Below are positions 47,641 to 60,095 of a stretch of 64,000 bases of DNA, piece by piece (the first letter of the stretch is position 1; each line of letters starts with the position of its first letter). Source of the DNA: Persicaria tinctoria (Eukaryota; Streptophyta; Magnoliopsida; Caryophyllales; Polygonaceae). The translations under genes and the position numbers were made by a program. Below the pieces are notes generated by a model. That model searched no databases. It was given only the letters and a program-made list of their open reading frames with translations, and had not been told where the DNA came from. The stretch spans positions 53,295,098-53,359,097 of the forward strand of contig JBANSL010000020.1 of assembly GCA_037127255.1 (NCBI GenBank). Direction: 5' to 3'.

Positions 47641-50600
47641 TTTGTCCCTCAACTTTTGTCGCATGTCAATCTCTTTCGTAAGATGAGTATCAAACTAAAC
47701 TGTACTGCTGATTACATAGCTAGAACTGTGAAGGGGACTAATGAAAAACTTGTAATTTGATGACCCTCCCTTTGAACAGAGCGTGTTGTAACATCATCCG
47801 CGTGGTAACATCATCCGTAGGCGTATGGAGTTGCTTAGTTAAGAAATCCTATTATTTGCATACTGGAAAAAAAAACCTCTTTAGTAAGATGATCATCAAC
47901 TTTGCTCTCAAGCTTACGAGGCCAAGCTCCCATAATCAAATTCTTCTTTTAGCTTCACCATAGTCACTATCTTCATGGCCTGCCAATAGTACAAAAGCAG
48001 AACAATGATGACAGTCTCTTATCCTCTGATGCTTAGTTTCTCATAATCTTTTCACAAGGTGCATACTTAAGTTGCTACGATCATGGTTGTTCCAAGGACG
48101 ATTTAGTTAAGGACTAAATGGATCCCAAAATTGATTGTAGAAATGTTTGCTCCACCATTCAGCGAACTACTTCCAATCATGCTTTATTGAAAAGAAAAGG
48201 ATGAAATCTCAACTTCCTTATTTCATCAATAATAATATGCTGCATAGAGGAGGACAGTATCCGAAGTTAAGAGGTTGTGGTTTCCAATAAACGTCTTTTC
48301 ATTGCACGAGTAAACAAAAATTAACAATAGTCTCCAAGAAATTAGCACAGCTCAAAGGATAAGATGGATCACTTACCCGTTGACTAAACATTATTGTGCT
48401 CATAGTCTCAGCATGATTTCGTGTTGAAGGCCCAATCGTAATCATAAGGGAGGTCCTTGCGAAACCTGTTTCACAACCAATAGTATGTGTAGAAGACATT
48501 CAGCTTAAAACTATGCTAAGAAAAACAAAATCTTCAAGGAATGATAGACCTTTCTTATACCAGTCTACTTCATATATGGTGGTCGCAATGGTCTATGGAC
48601 AGCCCTTGGGTATGGGAGTATGCATTACATTTACTCAGGATTAAGAGCATAAAATAGGACAGAGTGAGTTACTATTATTACCTCCAAAAGAATCACGAAG
48701 AAAGTCTAGTCAACTTGGATTCTCTAGTTGGATAATGTGGACTGTTTTCAGCCAATGCATTTATACACTTTCCGAGTGAAGTGAGGGATAGATTGATAAA
48801 TTTAGCCTCCTCAAGTAAATGTTAAATGTCAAAAAACACAACGTTGGAATAAAGACATCAAGAACTGTTATTACCATCTATGCGTTGACCTTAACATAAG
48901 ACACAGATCACATAATTCAGGCATCTGGTCATTTTTCACTTTTTATGAGAGAGGAGGCGGGAAGGGTTGGAAGCAACATGAATAAGAATGATCAAGCAAT
49001 CAACTTACCAGATTTGTCAAACCTTTCTGATCCAGCAAGATCAACAATTAAAAGTTCGCTCTTCCAAATTGTGCAAAAGCCTGAACCACCATTTTCTTTA
49101 TCTGGCTTTCCAGCAACTGATCTTCTAACATTTACCTAAAACAACAAAGAAGTTATATGTATTCGTTTAGGCTGATGCATAAAGTAGTTCCAAATTTCCA
49201 ATGACAAACTGATCATAATTAAGCCACCAACCATTAAAATAGCATAACTGCGAGAAGAATCGGTGTTCATCTTAGTGTTTGCAGCATGACGGTTTACATC
49301 ACCCCTTTGCAACAGATCCATAAAGTGGTCAAGATCTTGAATACTGACCACCTCAGAACCAGGCACCAAGACTTCCCCCACTCTTAGGATCCTCAACTAT
49401 AGGAATATTAATCTTCTCCAGTGAGAGTAAATCATGCACCGATTCCATATAAAACTGAACCAAAATCCCAGAAAATGCTCAGTTTCTGTTGATGCACACA
49501 ACTATAGATTTCAACACTATTGGATCCCCTTGTTCAAAGAAGCATTAGCCAATAATAAATGAATGAATACATTCCTTTTTCCCAAAAATAAAGGAATAAA
49601 TCAAATTCCCTGATGGATTAAATGGACATATATAGTAGAAAAAGAAAGAATTGGTCTACCTGTAAATAGGAGAATTCGACAGCATCATAGTCAGGACATA
49701 TATTTGCAATTATATCCTCCATTGTTATGACCATGATCCCACGGTCAGATGTATCATCTTTACCCAGATTGCCAACAATGTGTGTCTTTCCAGTACCCGT
49801 TTGACCGTAAGCCATAATAGTCCCATTGTAGCCACTCAGTACACTATGTGAAACATATATATCAGACTTTGCCATCCTTCACAACATGTCATCTTAAATT
49901 AATCCAATTATACTAGATGTCACTGGCAAATGACATCGATTAGAGACAGTACATTTCAAAATTCATAAGGACGTAGCAAAGTTCTTTTTATCAAAGACAT
50001 TGACTTGAGGATGGAAAAATATAGCATAACTAACACTTCTTAATATATATGATGTCGAATCACACCTTGGAAAAATTATTCTAAACAATTACAGGTCATT
50101 ATAACTTACCTCAACTACAGGTTTAGCTACCACTTCATAGACACGCTTCTGAGAAGCTGTGTCAGTGAGCAGTTCATCGAACCTATACGATTCTGAACTC
50201 CAGTTGTTTTTCCTTAGTTTAAGCTTTTGCATCTGCAACCAAAAAAAAACATAGAAGTTCAAAGATACAAAATGCAGCTTCTTTTCTTTTTGCCTTAGCA
50301 GGAACTTCAAAGAGAACCGCACTAATGGCAGTGAGGACTGAGGAGGATATACAGGATCTTAAAATAGCATTCACCCCTGGCTGGAGTTCTACACAAGTAC
50401 ACAATCAGAATAATCAAAATCTGAGGCGAAATCCTTGGCATTTCTTGGCCTCAGCCTTATAGCTACTAACTCTTCCAGGTTCTGCAGAAATCATAGGATT
50501 AATTAAGTGTTAAATCACCAAATTGCGACACAGCGAACAACAAGACAATATATGAAGGCAAAGATTTGCAGTAACACAAATTTGAAGCGTCAAATTGTAG

Positions 50601-50871
50601 ACGAGGAGAGGCAGAGAGAGAGAGAGTGACCGGGATCATGAGCGATGATGGAATCAGCCCTAGAAAGAGGAGCAACAGCGTGCTTGCTAGGTTTGGAGGC
50701 ATCGCTATGATCAGAGGTGGAGTTAGAGTGTAGAGCTCTGGAATTCGGCGTGATGGAGCGCCGGTTAGCGGAAGCCTTGGACCTGTTGGTCGCCTGCGAT
50801 GATCGATCCATTGGCGATCTTGCTCATGGAGCTGGTGGTGGAAGAGTAATTCGCCGATGATTTCGACATTT
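47641..50871 (-). pseudogene. Truncated, intron-containing copy of the ARK kinesin gene
   Basis: Colinear with 8170-11309, introns included, so it arose by DNA duplication rather than retroposition. It covers exons 1-9 (N-terminus and motor) and stops inside exon 9; the coiled coil and armadillo parts are absent. P-loop GQTGTGKT is kept near 49790. Lesions: a 4-bp GATC insertion in exon 1 near 50807; one extra C near 49378 in exon 5; one extra A near 48703 and loss of the acceptor side of exon 7 near 48820; exon 9 broken by about 200 bp of unrelated sequence (about 47690-47875) bordered by CTCTTT(C/A)GTAAGATGA. It could still yield non-coding RNA. Confidence 0.9.
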
Positions 50872-51460
50872 TCTCCAATCAACTCGTTCCGGAGGAGGGG
50901 ATGGGATGAGGAAGATGAATGAAATTCATGGAAATTGAAACGAAAAGGCAAAAGAATAGTTGGCTTTATGCTCCGTTGCCTGCGTGTGGAGGTTGGGGAC
51001 TTGGGGGAGAAAGAAGGACTTAACATTAATTTTACACAAAAAAATGTTAAGTGTTCTAAAATATTAAATTATCACCTTTTGTATTCAATATAACCTAATT
51101 ATATTGGTATAAAGTAACCAAAATATTTAAGAAAATATAAAAACTTAACTTTTTTTTTTATATAATTTTTTGCACGTAAAAAGGGCTATGGGTGGTTTGT
51201 TGAAAGAAACATAAATTTATAGGCGGTTTTCGGTAAAAAATTATCCCCTAGTTTGGCTTTGTTCGAGTTATAGATATTTTATGTTATGTAAGCAACAATG
51301 GTTCGTAGATCCGGCATAATGTTGTTGAATAGGGCTTTGTTCCAAAAAAATCAAATGTTCCACCAATAAGTGACAAGCCTAATGAAGTTATGTTTTTCTA
51401 TGGTATCTTTGATTATGTATAATGTTTCCTTAATGTCAAGCAATTGTATTTGACTAGAGT
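50872..51460. other. Flank of the kinesin pseudogene
   Basis: First about 130 bp match the kinesin 5' leader. The rest is AT-rich with no gene. Confidence 0.5.
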
Positions 51461-51690
51461 GCAGGTCAGCAATTTGGGGTCGGACATTCTAGTAATAGAT
51501 GTTTGATGTCCTCAATATTGTTATCGCAAAGAGGACAATTTGTTAGGACACCAACCCCGCAACTTGCCAGTTTAACTGAGGTAGGGATGCCATTCTTAGA
51601 TATGCGCCATAGGAATTCCTTAATCTTGGAAAAGTTTGTATTTTTGGTCTTGGAGTTTCTGGATCCTTCCAGAAATTAATAAAATGTCCA
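51461..51690 (-). pseudogene. LINE remnant: reverse-transcriptase zinc-binding domain
   Basis: The minus strand reads KEFLWRISKNGIPTSVKLAS then CPLCDNNIEDIKHLLLECP. This matches the zf-RVT domain found at the C-terminus of plant L1-type LINE polyproteins (FLWR...LP, CPLC, HLL-ECP). It ends at a TGA. No RT core is present, so this is a short fragment. Confidence 0.8.
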
Positions 51691-51712
51691 TTGTCAATAG
51701 ACTAACAAAGAC

Positions 51713-51822
51713 CGTCTTTAAAGATGGGAAGGAGATTGGTCAGCTTCGTCCATTGCCAGAATATTTTCGTCTTTAAAGATGGGAAGGAGATTGGTCAGCT
51801 TAGTCCATTGCCAGAATATTTT
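51713..51822. repeat. 55-bp perfect-type tandem duplication
   Basis: The unit beginning CGTCTTTAAAGATGGG at 51713 is repeated at 51768 with one difference. It lies in the LINE remnant. Confidence 0.9.
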
Positions 51823-52295
51823 CGTTTGTATTGCAGTATATGTTGTTGTTTCAGGTATTTTTGTGTGATGATTGTGACAAAGGAGTTAGTTGATCGAATC
51901 AGCTAAGATTTTCCATAATAGTTTCAGTTGAAGTGCAATATTCATGTATTCTGAGTTGCAAAGTCCAGGGCTTAATTTCGGATGCCTTTGATTTTGTTTA
52001 TCCATCAAGTGTAGAGTTTTATAAAAAATAAAAACAAATATTAAGAGCCAAAAATAAAAACAAACCGGTTGCAAATAGCAAGATTATAACATTACTTAAT
52101 CAAAACCTGCCTTGATCAAAACGAACATTACTGAATGAATATCCTCCTCGATAAGCAATCGATGCTAGTAGTCTAGTACAGGCTAAGAAGCATCACCTAC
52201 CCAACAAGAAACAATTCAAACAACCAGCGATTCAATAAACAAGCAGCTATTGTCAAAGAAGGACGCAGAGACCATCCAGGTGAAGGTGAATGGTT

Positions 52296-52844
52296 TTATA
52301 TACAGAAATCCTCATCAGCCCACATTACATAAAGCACTTCCTTACTAATGTCAGGGTAGTATGCATAGTATTCAGGAGGGATGATGTGAGTGTCTCCAAC
52401 GCCGGCAACCTGTGCATCTTTAATTTGGAGAAACAAACCAGAATACATCACATTCAAATCTTTTTCAACTTCGGAATCGTTATAATTTAGGTGAAAATTA
52501 AATTAAAATAAGATTAGCTATGCAAACCCTAATTCCCAACCACAAATCGAATTAAGATCAAGAAAATCCCAAGAGGAAATCAGAAACTGCAAAGGTATAC
52601 CTTGATCAACAACACCATCAGGCGATAATGGTGAATTCCTGCCACCAAGAAGCTGATTAGAAACTTGGGTAGCTATGGTCGGATCCAAACTTTGGTGAAT
52701 TTCGGAAGGCAAAGAATCTTTCGTATCGGAGATCGCCCTGAGGCGCTTTGCCCCTTCCAATTCAATCTCTTCTTCGGCCGGTCGCGTTTCAGGAACAGAC
52801 GGTGAGATGCTTATACTCATGGTTGGCTGAAACGGTAGACCCAT
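52296..52844 (-). CDS. Uncharacterised small gene, copy 2, open
   Basis: Exon 1 52601-52844 and exon 2 52296-52417 join in phase 1 at TCAAG|GTATAC and TTAAAG|ATGCAC, giving 121 residues. Starts MGLPFQPTMSISIS, with a basic patch AKRLRAIS within an otherwise acidic protein, and ends WADEDFCI. Compared with copy 1 it lacks seven residues after KDSLP and ten bases at the frameshift site, and its C-terminal exon is shorter and quite diverged. I recognise no family. Upstream (52845-53140) is AT-rich and shared with copy 1, which suggests the promoter was duplicated too. Splicing and translation are inference. Confidence 0.5.
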
Positions 52845-53723
52845 GGCTGCCGCTGGCCGATTTCTTCTCAGTAGTATAGGAGTACTTTTTGTTGCACCCG
52901 TTCTAATGTTAATTTCTTCATTATTATAACAACTTTATGATTTTAATCATAGGAAAGCAATAAATTTATATATTCTTTCAATGTTTTGAATTGAATAAAT
53001 TAAAGATTAACAGCCATTCTGCTATTTAAATCTTTCTTTATAAACACCTTTTTTATTTTATTAGTTTTGATTAATGTGAAACAATACCCCAATATAAGCC
53101 AAATTTATCAACAAAATACAAACATATATTTTTTTAAATATGTGATGCATAAAATCTGCGTCGTAGCTGTTGAAGGATATTGATCTTGAGGATGATCTCA
53201 ATCCGCTCTCAATCCGAACCCTAGCCTGCAAAACAAGAACGAACGAGGTCGGGGCGAGACTTGTCTCGCCCGGAGGACCCTACGACGCTCAAGTCAGTCA
53301 TCGTCCATTAGAAAGGATTTTCTTCTCGTACTTATATTAGTCGGGCATAAATGAAACGGTCAAGACATTTAATTCACGGAATCGAAACGGTTTTGATATT
53401 TAATAAAAGAAACCGTTACCGTATTGATGTCGGCTGAGGCATTAAATATAGAAGACGGTATAGGCATTTATGTGGGTCATCATAATAGAATAAGCGGTGA
53501 TTGATAAAACACGGAACCGCCCCTGCATCGTGCTTTCGGGATTTTCCCTCTTACAGTTGCCCCTCGGGTTTCCTTATCATGTCTCAATGATGAAGAAAGC
53601 CCGAAAAATCGGTGATTCATTGGTCGTAAATGGCGACTTAGTGGCCTTGAGCGGTTTTTTTGGCCTCGAGTGGCTATCGTTGGCCGTAAATGGCAATTCA
53701 TTGGTCGTAAATGACGATTTTCC

Positions 53724-53934
53724 GGTGGCCGTAAGTGGCGATTTTCCGGTGACCGTAAGTGGCGATTTTTCGGTGGCCGTAAGTGGCGATTTCCGGTGGC
53801 CGTAAGTGGCGATTTTCCAGTGGCCGTAAGTGGCGATTTTCGGTGGCCGTAAGTGGCGATTTTCCGGTGGCCGTAAGTGGCGATTTTCCGGTGGCCTAAG
53901 TGGCGATTTCCGGTGGCCGTAAGTGACGATTTTT
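53724..53934. repeat. Minisatellite, nine units of 22-24 bp
   Basis: Units read GGTGGCCGTAAGTGGCGATT followed by 2-4 pyrimidines. Degenerate units precede it from about 53620. Two 43-bp units with CTTAACTGGCATTTGC follow to about 54020. Confidence 0.9.
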
Positions 53935-54019
53935 CTGCCTTAACTGGCATTTGCTTGGCCATAAGTGGAGAGTCTTCTACCTTAACTGGCATTTGCTTGG
54001 CCATAAGTGGCGAGTCTTC

Positions 54020-56243
54020 ACTTTTTTGAACAATTGGTATAACTTTGAAGCCGTCGTTTCATGACATCTACAGTCGTTCGACTTGGTCAAAAACATTGCA
54101 GTACTTCTACATAATTCAAAGCAATTACGTCATTAAAAGATCAGTATTGTGATGGGTAGTGCCCCTAACACGTTATATGCCCCTGCACACAGTTTATATA
54201 CCTTTGTGGAGATGTAGTAAGCTAAAAATCTAGCTTGCAAGATCTATATATTCATCTTTCAATAAACTTTTCTACTTTGGGTAAAATATCGAACCTCTAA
54301 CTTGTTTTTTGTCTCTTTATAGCTCTTGATGCCTCAATTCATTTTGGTTTCCCCAGTGTACTTTGTAGCATTGAACCTTGCTCCGATTGTGAGATTGTAC
54401 TCATGCTTCCCTCGAGGAGTACATTTAATGCTTGTTGCTCATACCCCTTTATCAATATCTATTCAAGAGTACAACACAAGCGAAACAAACGAAAACAAAG
54501 CACAAGGCACATCCGACTATCGAAACAACCAGAATAAGAACATGATCAAATCAATTCAAACTCATTCATGTTTTTTATAAATCATCAACACGTATCTAGC
54601 TAGCCTCATACGCATGAGTAAAAACCATTTATAACTCTTGCAATCTTGCTCAATCATAAACGTCAGTAAAAATCAATGAATAAATATGACCTCAGTTAGC
54701 ATGAATCATACGAGAATAAAAAGAAATCGGCATAATATGCTACATATCATAGCATCAACTAATAGGGGTGGAACAAATCAAGCAATAACAATCCCGCTGA
54801 TGAGAACCGAAATTCACCAAATATATTTTGGCTTAAAAGGTCTTAAACTGTTCTGCTTTTTACCCATTCAAAACCACAATGTCCTCAGATCGGCAACGAT
54901 AACAAGCTAGATGACACCTTATCACTCTCAACTCTTAAAGAATGGTAATATTAAGCTCAAGCAATTAACTTGCAAAAAGAAATAAATCGGGCCTAAAAAA
55001 TTTATAATCAGCCAAGGGCCCAAGAACAAACGTACATACCTTCTCCAATTTCTAGATCTGCAACTCGGCATCCGTTCCAGTGCGCGTTGTTCGTAACACT
55101 ATCTCTTGTGGGCATACTGTTTGTAATGCTCGGATTAATTCTTTTCTCGGTAGTGCTTATGCTTACATCTTCTTTCACCTATGAAGAAACACACAGAGAG
55201 CAACAAACTACAAAAACAAAGGAGGGGACATGCATATCCCACTACCCATACAATGAGAACCAAAGTAACTATGATCCCTCAACTATGCCAAAATTAATTA
55301 AACAAGTGCACGCGATCAAAGCTCACCGATGCGATATATAATCATATTGCGCCAATATTTAAATACAAAACGAAGGTTAACAAGGACCGTCCTAATTGTG
55401 AGCATTACTTATATTGGTATAAATAGGCAAAATATATATAAAGCATGTAATCTAATCACGTAAGGTCAAAGAGACTACAAAGAACCAGGAAGACATCACA
55501 CAGTTCGCTCATATGGACTTATTGGTACTTGAACTAGACATTTACTTGAATTGTCCACGCTTTGTAAGATAAACGTATATATATAGATGATCAAATATCA
55601 CTATACGAGGATAACTTAGCATGTGAGCAAAGCAGATACACGATCGTGCACTCATCTCTTGAAACTAAGCAATACTAATAATCAGTGTAAAAGTTGATGG
55701 TCACACATATTGGATATTGAGTATAAAAAAATGAGTCTAATTTAGCCTTTAGCTCAACTAATCATTAGAGGGTAGCAAATATAAACACCAAAGACTTATC
55801 TTAGCAGCAAGTCCCATTTCTGATTAATATGTTCTCAAGAATCTACTACCAATATTATCCTCTTAATTAATTAAACAAGCCACGAGAGTTCAATATCAAA
55901 TTGCATCACATAGGTAACTTCATCAAGCTCTTCAAGACAAATAGAGCTACAGTTCACATCGATCAATTTGGCCACCAATTAGGCCGATTTTGAATTGCAA
56001 TTAATCAAGTCGATCTTTAGAAATCAATCACGGAATTCAAATCACATGAAGAAAGTTGAATGATTCAGGCATACCTGCGCTTACCGGTTCGAAGTCGGAT
56101 TCACTCTCTTAGTTATCGAAATTACGGATGAATTGGTCTACACTACTCCAACGGCTTCCCTTACCTGTCGTACGTGCTTAATCAGATCACCAGGAACTTC
56201 GATCGCATAGCTTTTTGATCAAATTCCCACAGACGGCGCCAAT
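54020..56243. other. Interior of the 3.5-kb LTR element
   Basis: Short frames only, none with retroelement motifs. Nothing else identified. Confidence 0.5.
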
Positions 56244-56653
56244 TGTGATGCATAAAATCTGCATTGTAGATGTTGAAGGAGATCGATCTTGAGGATGATC
56301 TCAATCCGCTCTCAATCTGAACCCTAGCCTGCAAAACAAGAACGAACGAGGTCGGGGTTTGTCTCCCTCGGAGGACCCTCCGACGCTCAAGTCCGTCATC
56401 GTCCATTAGAAAGGATTTTCTTCTCGTATTTATATTAGTCGGGCATAAATGAAACGGTCAAGACATTTAATTCACGGAATCGAAACGGTTTTGATATTTA
56501 ATAAAAGAAACCGTTACCGTATTGATGTCGGCTGAGACATTAAATATAGAAGACGGTCTAGGCATTTATGTGGGTCATCATAATAGAATAAGCGGTGATT
56601 GATAAAAGACAGAACCGCCCCTGCATCGTGCTTTCGAGATTTCCCCTCTTACA

Positions 56654-57000
56654 AAATACATGTAATAGATATAGACCAATAAGAATTGTTTATTTTGGTA
56701 AGAATATATTAGAAAAAATAGAATTATGATCAATGTATTATATTTAAAATTAATAAATGCAGTGATTGAAAAGTTTATCATCTTATCTATTATGTATTTA
56801 TGTTTAATACGTTTTACATAAAATAATCATATATATAGTAGATTGATAAATTTTAAAGAATTATGTGATTGGTAAATTTCTAAATAATTTAATTAAATAA
56901 TAGAAAATTTTGCTCAAATATCTATTTACGAAGTCTAATTAGGTTAATGTCCACATTGAAATGGATATTAAGTAAATATCCATAAATTTTAGGGCTTTTT
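56654..57000. repeat. Right half of the segment duplicated at 47255-47580
   Basis: Matches 47290-47580 apart from the long AT tract, which here is missing. Ends near 56930. Confidence 0.75.
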
Positions 57001-57249
57001 GCTAAAATGACCCTAAAATCCGAAAGATTTGCATGAGTAACCCAATCCGGAAAAAAATTGCACAAAAGCGGATATCCGCTTACCAGGTGAAGCCGGTAGC
57101 CGTTGCAAAGGAGAGAAAGAGAAGCGAGAAAGGAGGGAGAAGGAAGGGGATTGAGGCGCGCAGGCGGAGGCGGAGGCTCCGGGCTCCGTGGGAGGGCTCG
57201 AGTGCAGTCGAAAGGAAGGGGGTCGGGGGCCGCGAGAGGAGAGGAGGGA

Positions 57250-57348
57250 GAAAGGGAGAGCTGTTAGGGTTTCGGCTTTGTTGCTTTCGTCATCATCTTC
57301 CTCCTCTTCCTCAACGATATCCGACGAGAAGTTGAGCAGGTCGTCCAT
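57250..57348 (-). pseudogene. Acidic N-terminal exon fragment, GATA-factor-like
   Basis: The minus strand reads MDDLLNFSSDIVEEEEEDDD. Class-A GATA transcription factors have a similar VDDLL(D/N)FS acidic stretch near the N-terminus. No GATA finger is present here. Weak call. Confidence 0.25.
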
Positions 57349-57580
57349 GAACCCCGCCGACGCGTCGAGGTATTTTCATTTGTTGGTCAATTTGATTTCA
57401 ATTTACCGCGAGCTGCGAGATCTGTGTGGCCTGTCACAAGCATTTGAAACCGTTGAAATATGCGCGCCTCGATCCCCTTTCGCTAAGCGCCCTCCTTGGT
57501 TCAAGCCTCTCATCTCCCTCTCAGCGACTCAGGCTACTAAAGCTGCGAATTCAGCTACGCCTCTGAAGCCAGGGATTCAG
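57348..57580 (+). pseudogene. Unidentified exon fragment at the head of the mosaic
   Basis: Open frame from ATG 57348 to a GT donor after 57580 (GGGATTCAG|GTAC). Includes RELRDLCGLSQAFETVEI and FAKRPPWFKPLISLS. I do not recognise it. No matching downstream exon is present. Confidence 0.35.
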
Positions 57581-57779
57581 GTACTAATCCCCTCTTCCTT
57601 CTTGCCCAGTTGTTCTTAATTTAAGTAATTGCAGTGCTTTCATCTACTGCTGAAAGATTGAAAGTAGAATGTAAGCATAAAAAAGCTCAACATCTGGATT
57701 GGAAATCATTGTCTGAATGCGAAATTGAGCACTGTGTATGAATTCTGATGTCTACCCCTAATTCCTCAATGAATGCAAC

Positions 57780-58007
57780 TGCTTCTGCAAGTAGTGCCGC
57801 TAGTGGCCCTAATGCTTCACATGAAGCATCGACTGAATCTGATACTCTCTTTGGAAATTTGTTGAAATTATTGATAAGCAAACTAAGGGAGGTGGGAATA
57901 CTACATGGAAATGTAAAATTTGTAATGAAATAAAGAAAGGTTCGTATACACGGGTTAATGCTCATTTGTTGAAGATAGAGGGCATAGGAGTCTCACCCTG
58001 TGTAAAG
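57780..58007 (+). pseudogene. BED zinc-finger fragment (hAT-transposase type)
   Basis: The plus strand reads SLWKFVEIIDKQTKGGG then TTWKCKICNEIKKGSYTRVN, AHLLKIEGIGVSPCVK. C-x2-C followed by H and C in this spacing, with G(S/T)YTRV..HLL, is the BED finger seen at the N-terminus of hAT transposases and derived host genes. A frameshift near 57845 separates it from the Ala/Ser-rich upstream frame. Only this domain is present. Confidence 0.65.
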
Positions 58008-58224
58008 GTTTTCTCTTGCTTAATTATGTTACTCGGTATTAAGGACTTAATTTGTTTTCCTATATGTATGTTTCTACCATTTAGGCTTAGACATTTTTGT
58101 ACTGTCAGTCTTGTGGAAGATTTTCTATGTGCTTCTCCTAATATTAGAATTGAGTAGAAGAATTTCATTTCTTCACCATGCATGGTTGTATCCTTGACAG
58201 AATGCATTTATGATTTTGCTTCAG

Positions 58225-59289
58225 AGTATGGAAAGCTTGTCTTCAGACGGGCATCGTTTTCGAAGGGTATCACGGCAATATGTGGCTGCTAACGTGAAGT
58301 TGGATGCACTGGTGAGCTTTTTATGGCATTGCTTCTGCATTTTGTTCTTTAGCAGTGAATACTGCTAAATATTACTTAAGGAGATCATATACTGATATAC
58401 ACATTCTTGACTGACTCAAATTTGGGTATCTGTACAATTTTGTTTGATATGGTGACTTGGATGGTGGTGTCTCTGAGTGGAAGAAAATACAGTCTAAATG
58501 TTAATCCTGTGACTTAACCTAACCCACTATTTATTCTGACTACTTTCCATTTCTAAAATCATATTTATTCATTAGTTGATGCGAGTTGGCTTTTATTGTG
58601 TAGTTGAGGTATGGGATTGTGGTATTTTTAGGAGGGAAGATTTTTGACTAGTTTCAAAGGGACCGACAGAATCAGGATTCATTCTGTTTTCCTAAGTAGA
58701 CAAGTTTACTCAGAATTGCGGATTAAACTATATTGATTTTAGATGCATTCTTGACTAATTCTAGCTAAGGGTGCTTTTTTGTGCCCTTTGAATTCCCTGC
58801 AGTGAAATCCTGCTACATTATGTGGTAAACTGGTAATAGGTGTATTGAAAAAATAGGAGATATATGCTTTTATGGTTCTTCCATTCAGAAGCAATATCCC
58901 CTATCACTCTAGTTTTATGTCAATGTAGATAGAGAGAGCACATTGTGACGAAAGCATGGAATGGAACGATAGTGCTAGTGAGTGTGGCATATTCCACCTT
59001 CAGTAAATGCTACTCTGTTATTTCTGCATTAAAAATGTCAAAATATCGAAGTGATTGGAAATTGATGATTTAAGTATAGCTTTAAGTCTGGCTGCCTTAC
59101 AAGCATACATATTTGTGTTTTTTCAGCTTGATGAAAATTTGGAGCAGTGGCCACATCTACATGAACTCGTTCAATGCTATACAGCTGACTAGATTAAGGA
59201 TGAGAATAAGTATGGACACTACGAAAGTACGCACCCAATTACATTTCAAAATCAGATTTATGAAGGCCCTGATACAGATACTGAAACAG
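58225..59289 (+). pseudogene. Two N-terminal exons of SPIKE1 (DOCK-family Rop GEF)
   Basis: Exon-like 58225-58311 (GHRFRRVSRQYVAANVKLDA) and 59127-59289 (LDENLEQWPHLHELVQCY, then NKYGHYES and FQNQIYEGPDTDTET) have proper acceptor and donor signals and join in phase. I recognise these as the start of plant SPIKE1, the DOCK guanine-nucleotide exchange factor that activates ROP GTPases for actin and microtubule organisation. A TAG at 59190-59192 falls where the family has Trp. No further SPIKE1 exons follow, so this is a captured fragment. Confidence 0.8.
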
Positions 59290-60001
59290 GTATGATGTAT
59301 GATTGCTAATGCAGTAATGATTCACTAATAAAGTTGGAATTGTAAGACTTACATGCTTACATGTTCAATGAGAAAATCATGGCTTGCTATCTCTCTTGCC
59401 TAAACAAATTAAGTTTAGAATGCATGTAGTTGCTAATGATGTCTTTTTTATTTTATGATTTGGGCAGTGAAAAATGGCATTAGAGCTATATTAGTGAAGG
59501 TATTTCCACAAACTAGAAATTGCTTATCATTTCCAACATCTTAATTGAATCAAAACAAATCTTTATTTCTTTTTGTACTTGCATTCATAGAAGGTAAGGA
59601 GGGACCTCTCTTTTGATTTTATGGCAATTCATATCCTCATGTCATAGGTTGCAACTATAGGCTTGGACCCTAAAAAGCATCTTGGAAAAGATATAGCAGA
59701 CATGGAGCCTCATTTTCACCATTTACACGAGTATGTTTGACCTATTGTGGATTTATTCTAGTTTTTAATTATCCTTGAATCTGAAGGGGGATCCTGCGCT
59801 TGATTTTATTATCTTGCAACTACAAATATTCTTTTCAGTTCCCTTTACAAGCATGTGCATATATATAAACATCATTATACATAAAAGTGATAAAACCATC
59901 TTTTTAAACTATGTTGGAAACCTTGATCGAATATATCACGAGTTATTGTGTTGCAGAAGCAATTTATATTAGTATCCCAAGCCATTTAGTCTGGAAAGGA
60001 A

Positions 60002-60093
60002 GAATTGTATGTTGTTTATTCACAAAAGGGATATTCTTTTATTCTACCTCGCAAAGATGCTGCTGCAAAGAATATGCTGGGTAAAGTGCTCAT
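60002..60093 (+). pseudogene. Short protein-like open stretch in the mosaic
   Basis: Reads EELYVVYSQKGYSFILPRKD followed by AAAKNML before a stop near the tRNA-like sequence. It vaguely resembles the C-terminal part of RUS/DUF647 proteins, but too little is present to be sure. Confidence 0.25.
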
Positions 60094-60095
60094 AT

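Larger units (their letters stand above)
53141..56653 (-). mobile_element. 3.5-kb LTR retrotransposon lacking gag and pol
   Basis: LTRs 53141-53555 (415 bp) and 56244-56653 (410 bp), ends TGTGATGCAT...TCTTACA. AAATA flanks both sides (53136-53140 and 56654-56658). A primer site (TTGGCGCCGTCTGTGGG on minus) abuts the right LTR and a purine tract (GAGGGG on minus) abuts the left, so it reads minus. The LTRs differ at roughly 18 positions plus a short indel. The 2.7-kb interior has no retrotransposon protein and includes a minisatellite. It interrupts DNA that is continuous at 47255-47290. Confidence 0.92.

Noticed and set aside
47641..50871. Second functional kinesin gene
   Set aside because: Frameshifts in at least three exons, lost splice acceptor and missing 3' two-thirds.
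53724..53934. CRISPR-like array of short repeats
   Set aside because: Units are contiguous without spacers, lie inside a plant LTR element, and CRISPR is not expected in plant nuclear DNA.
53480..54004. 174-codon minus-strand open frame over the minisatellite
   Set aside because: The frame exists only because the repeat unit lacks stops, and it overlaps the LTR. No domain.
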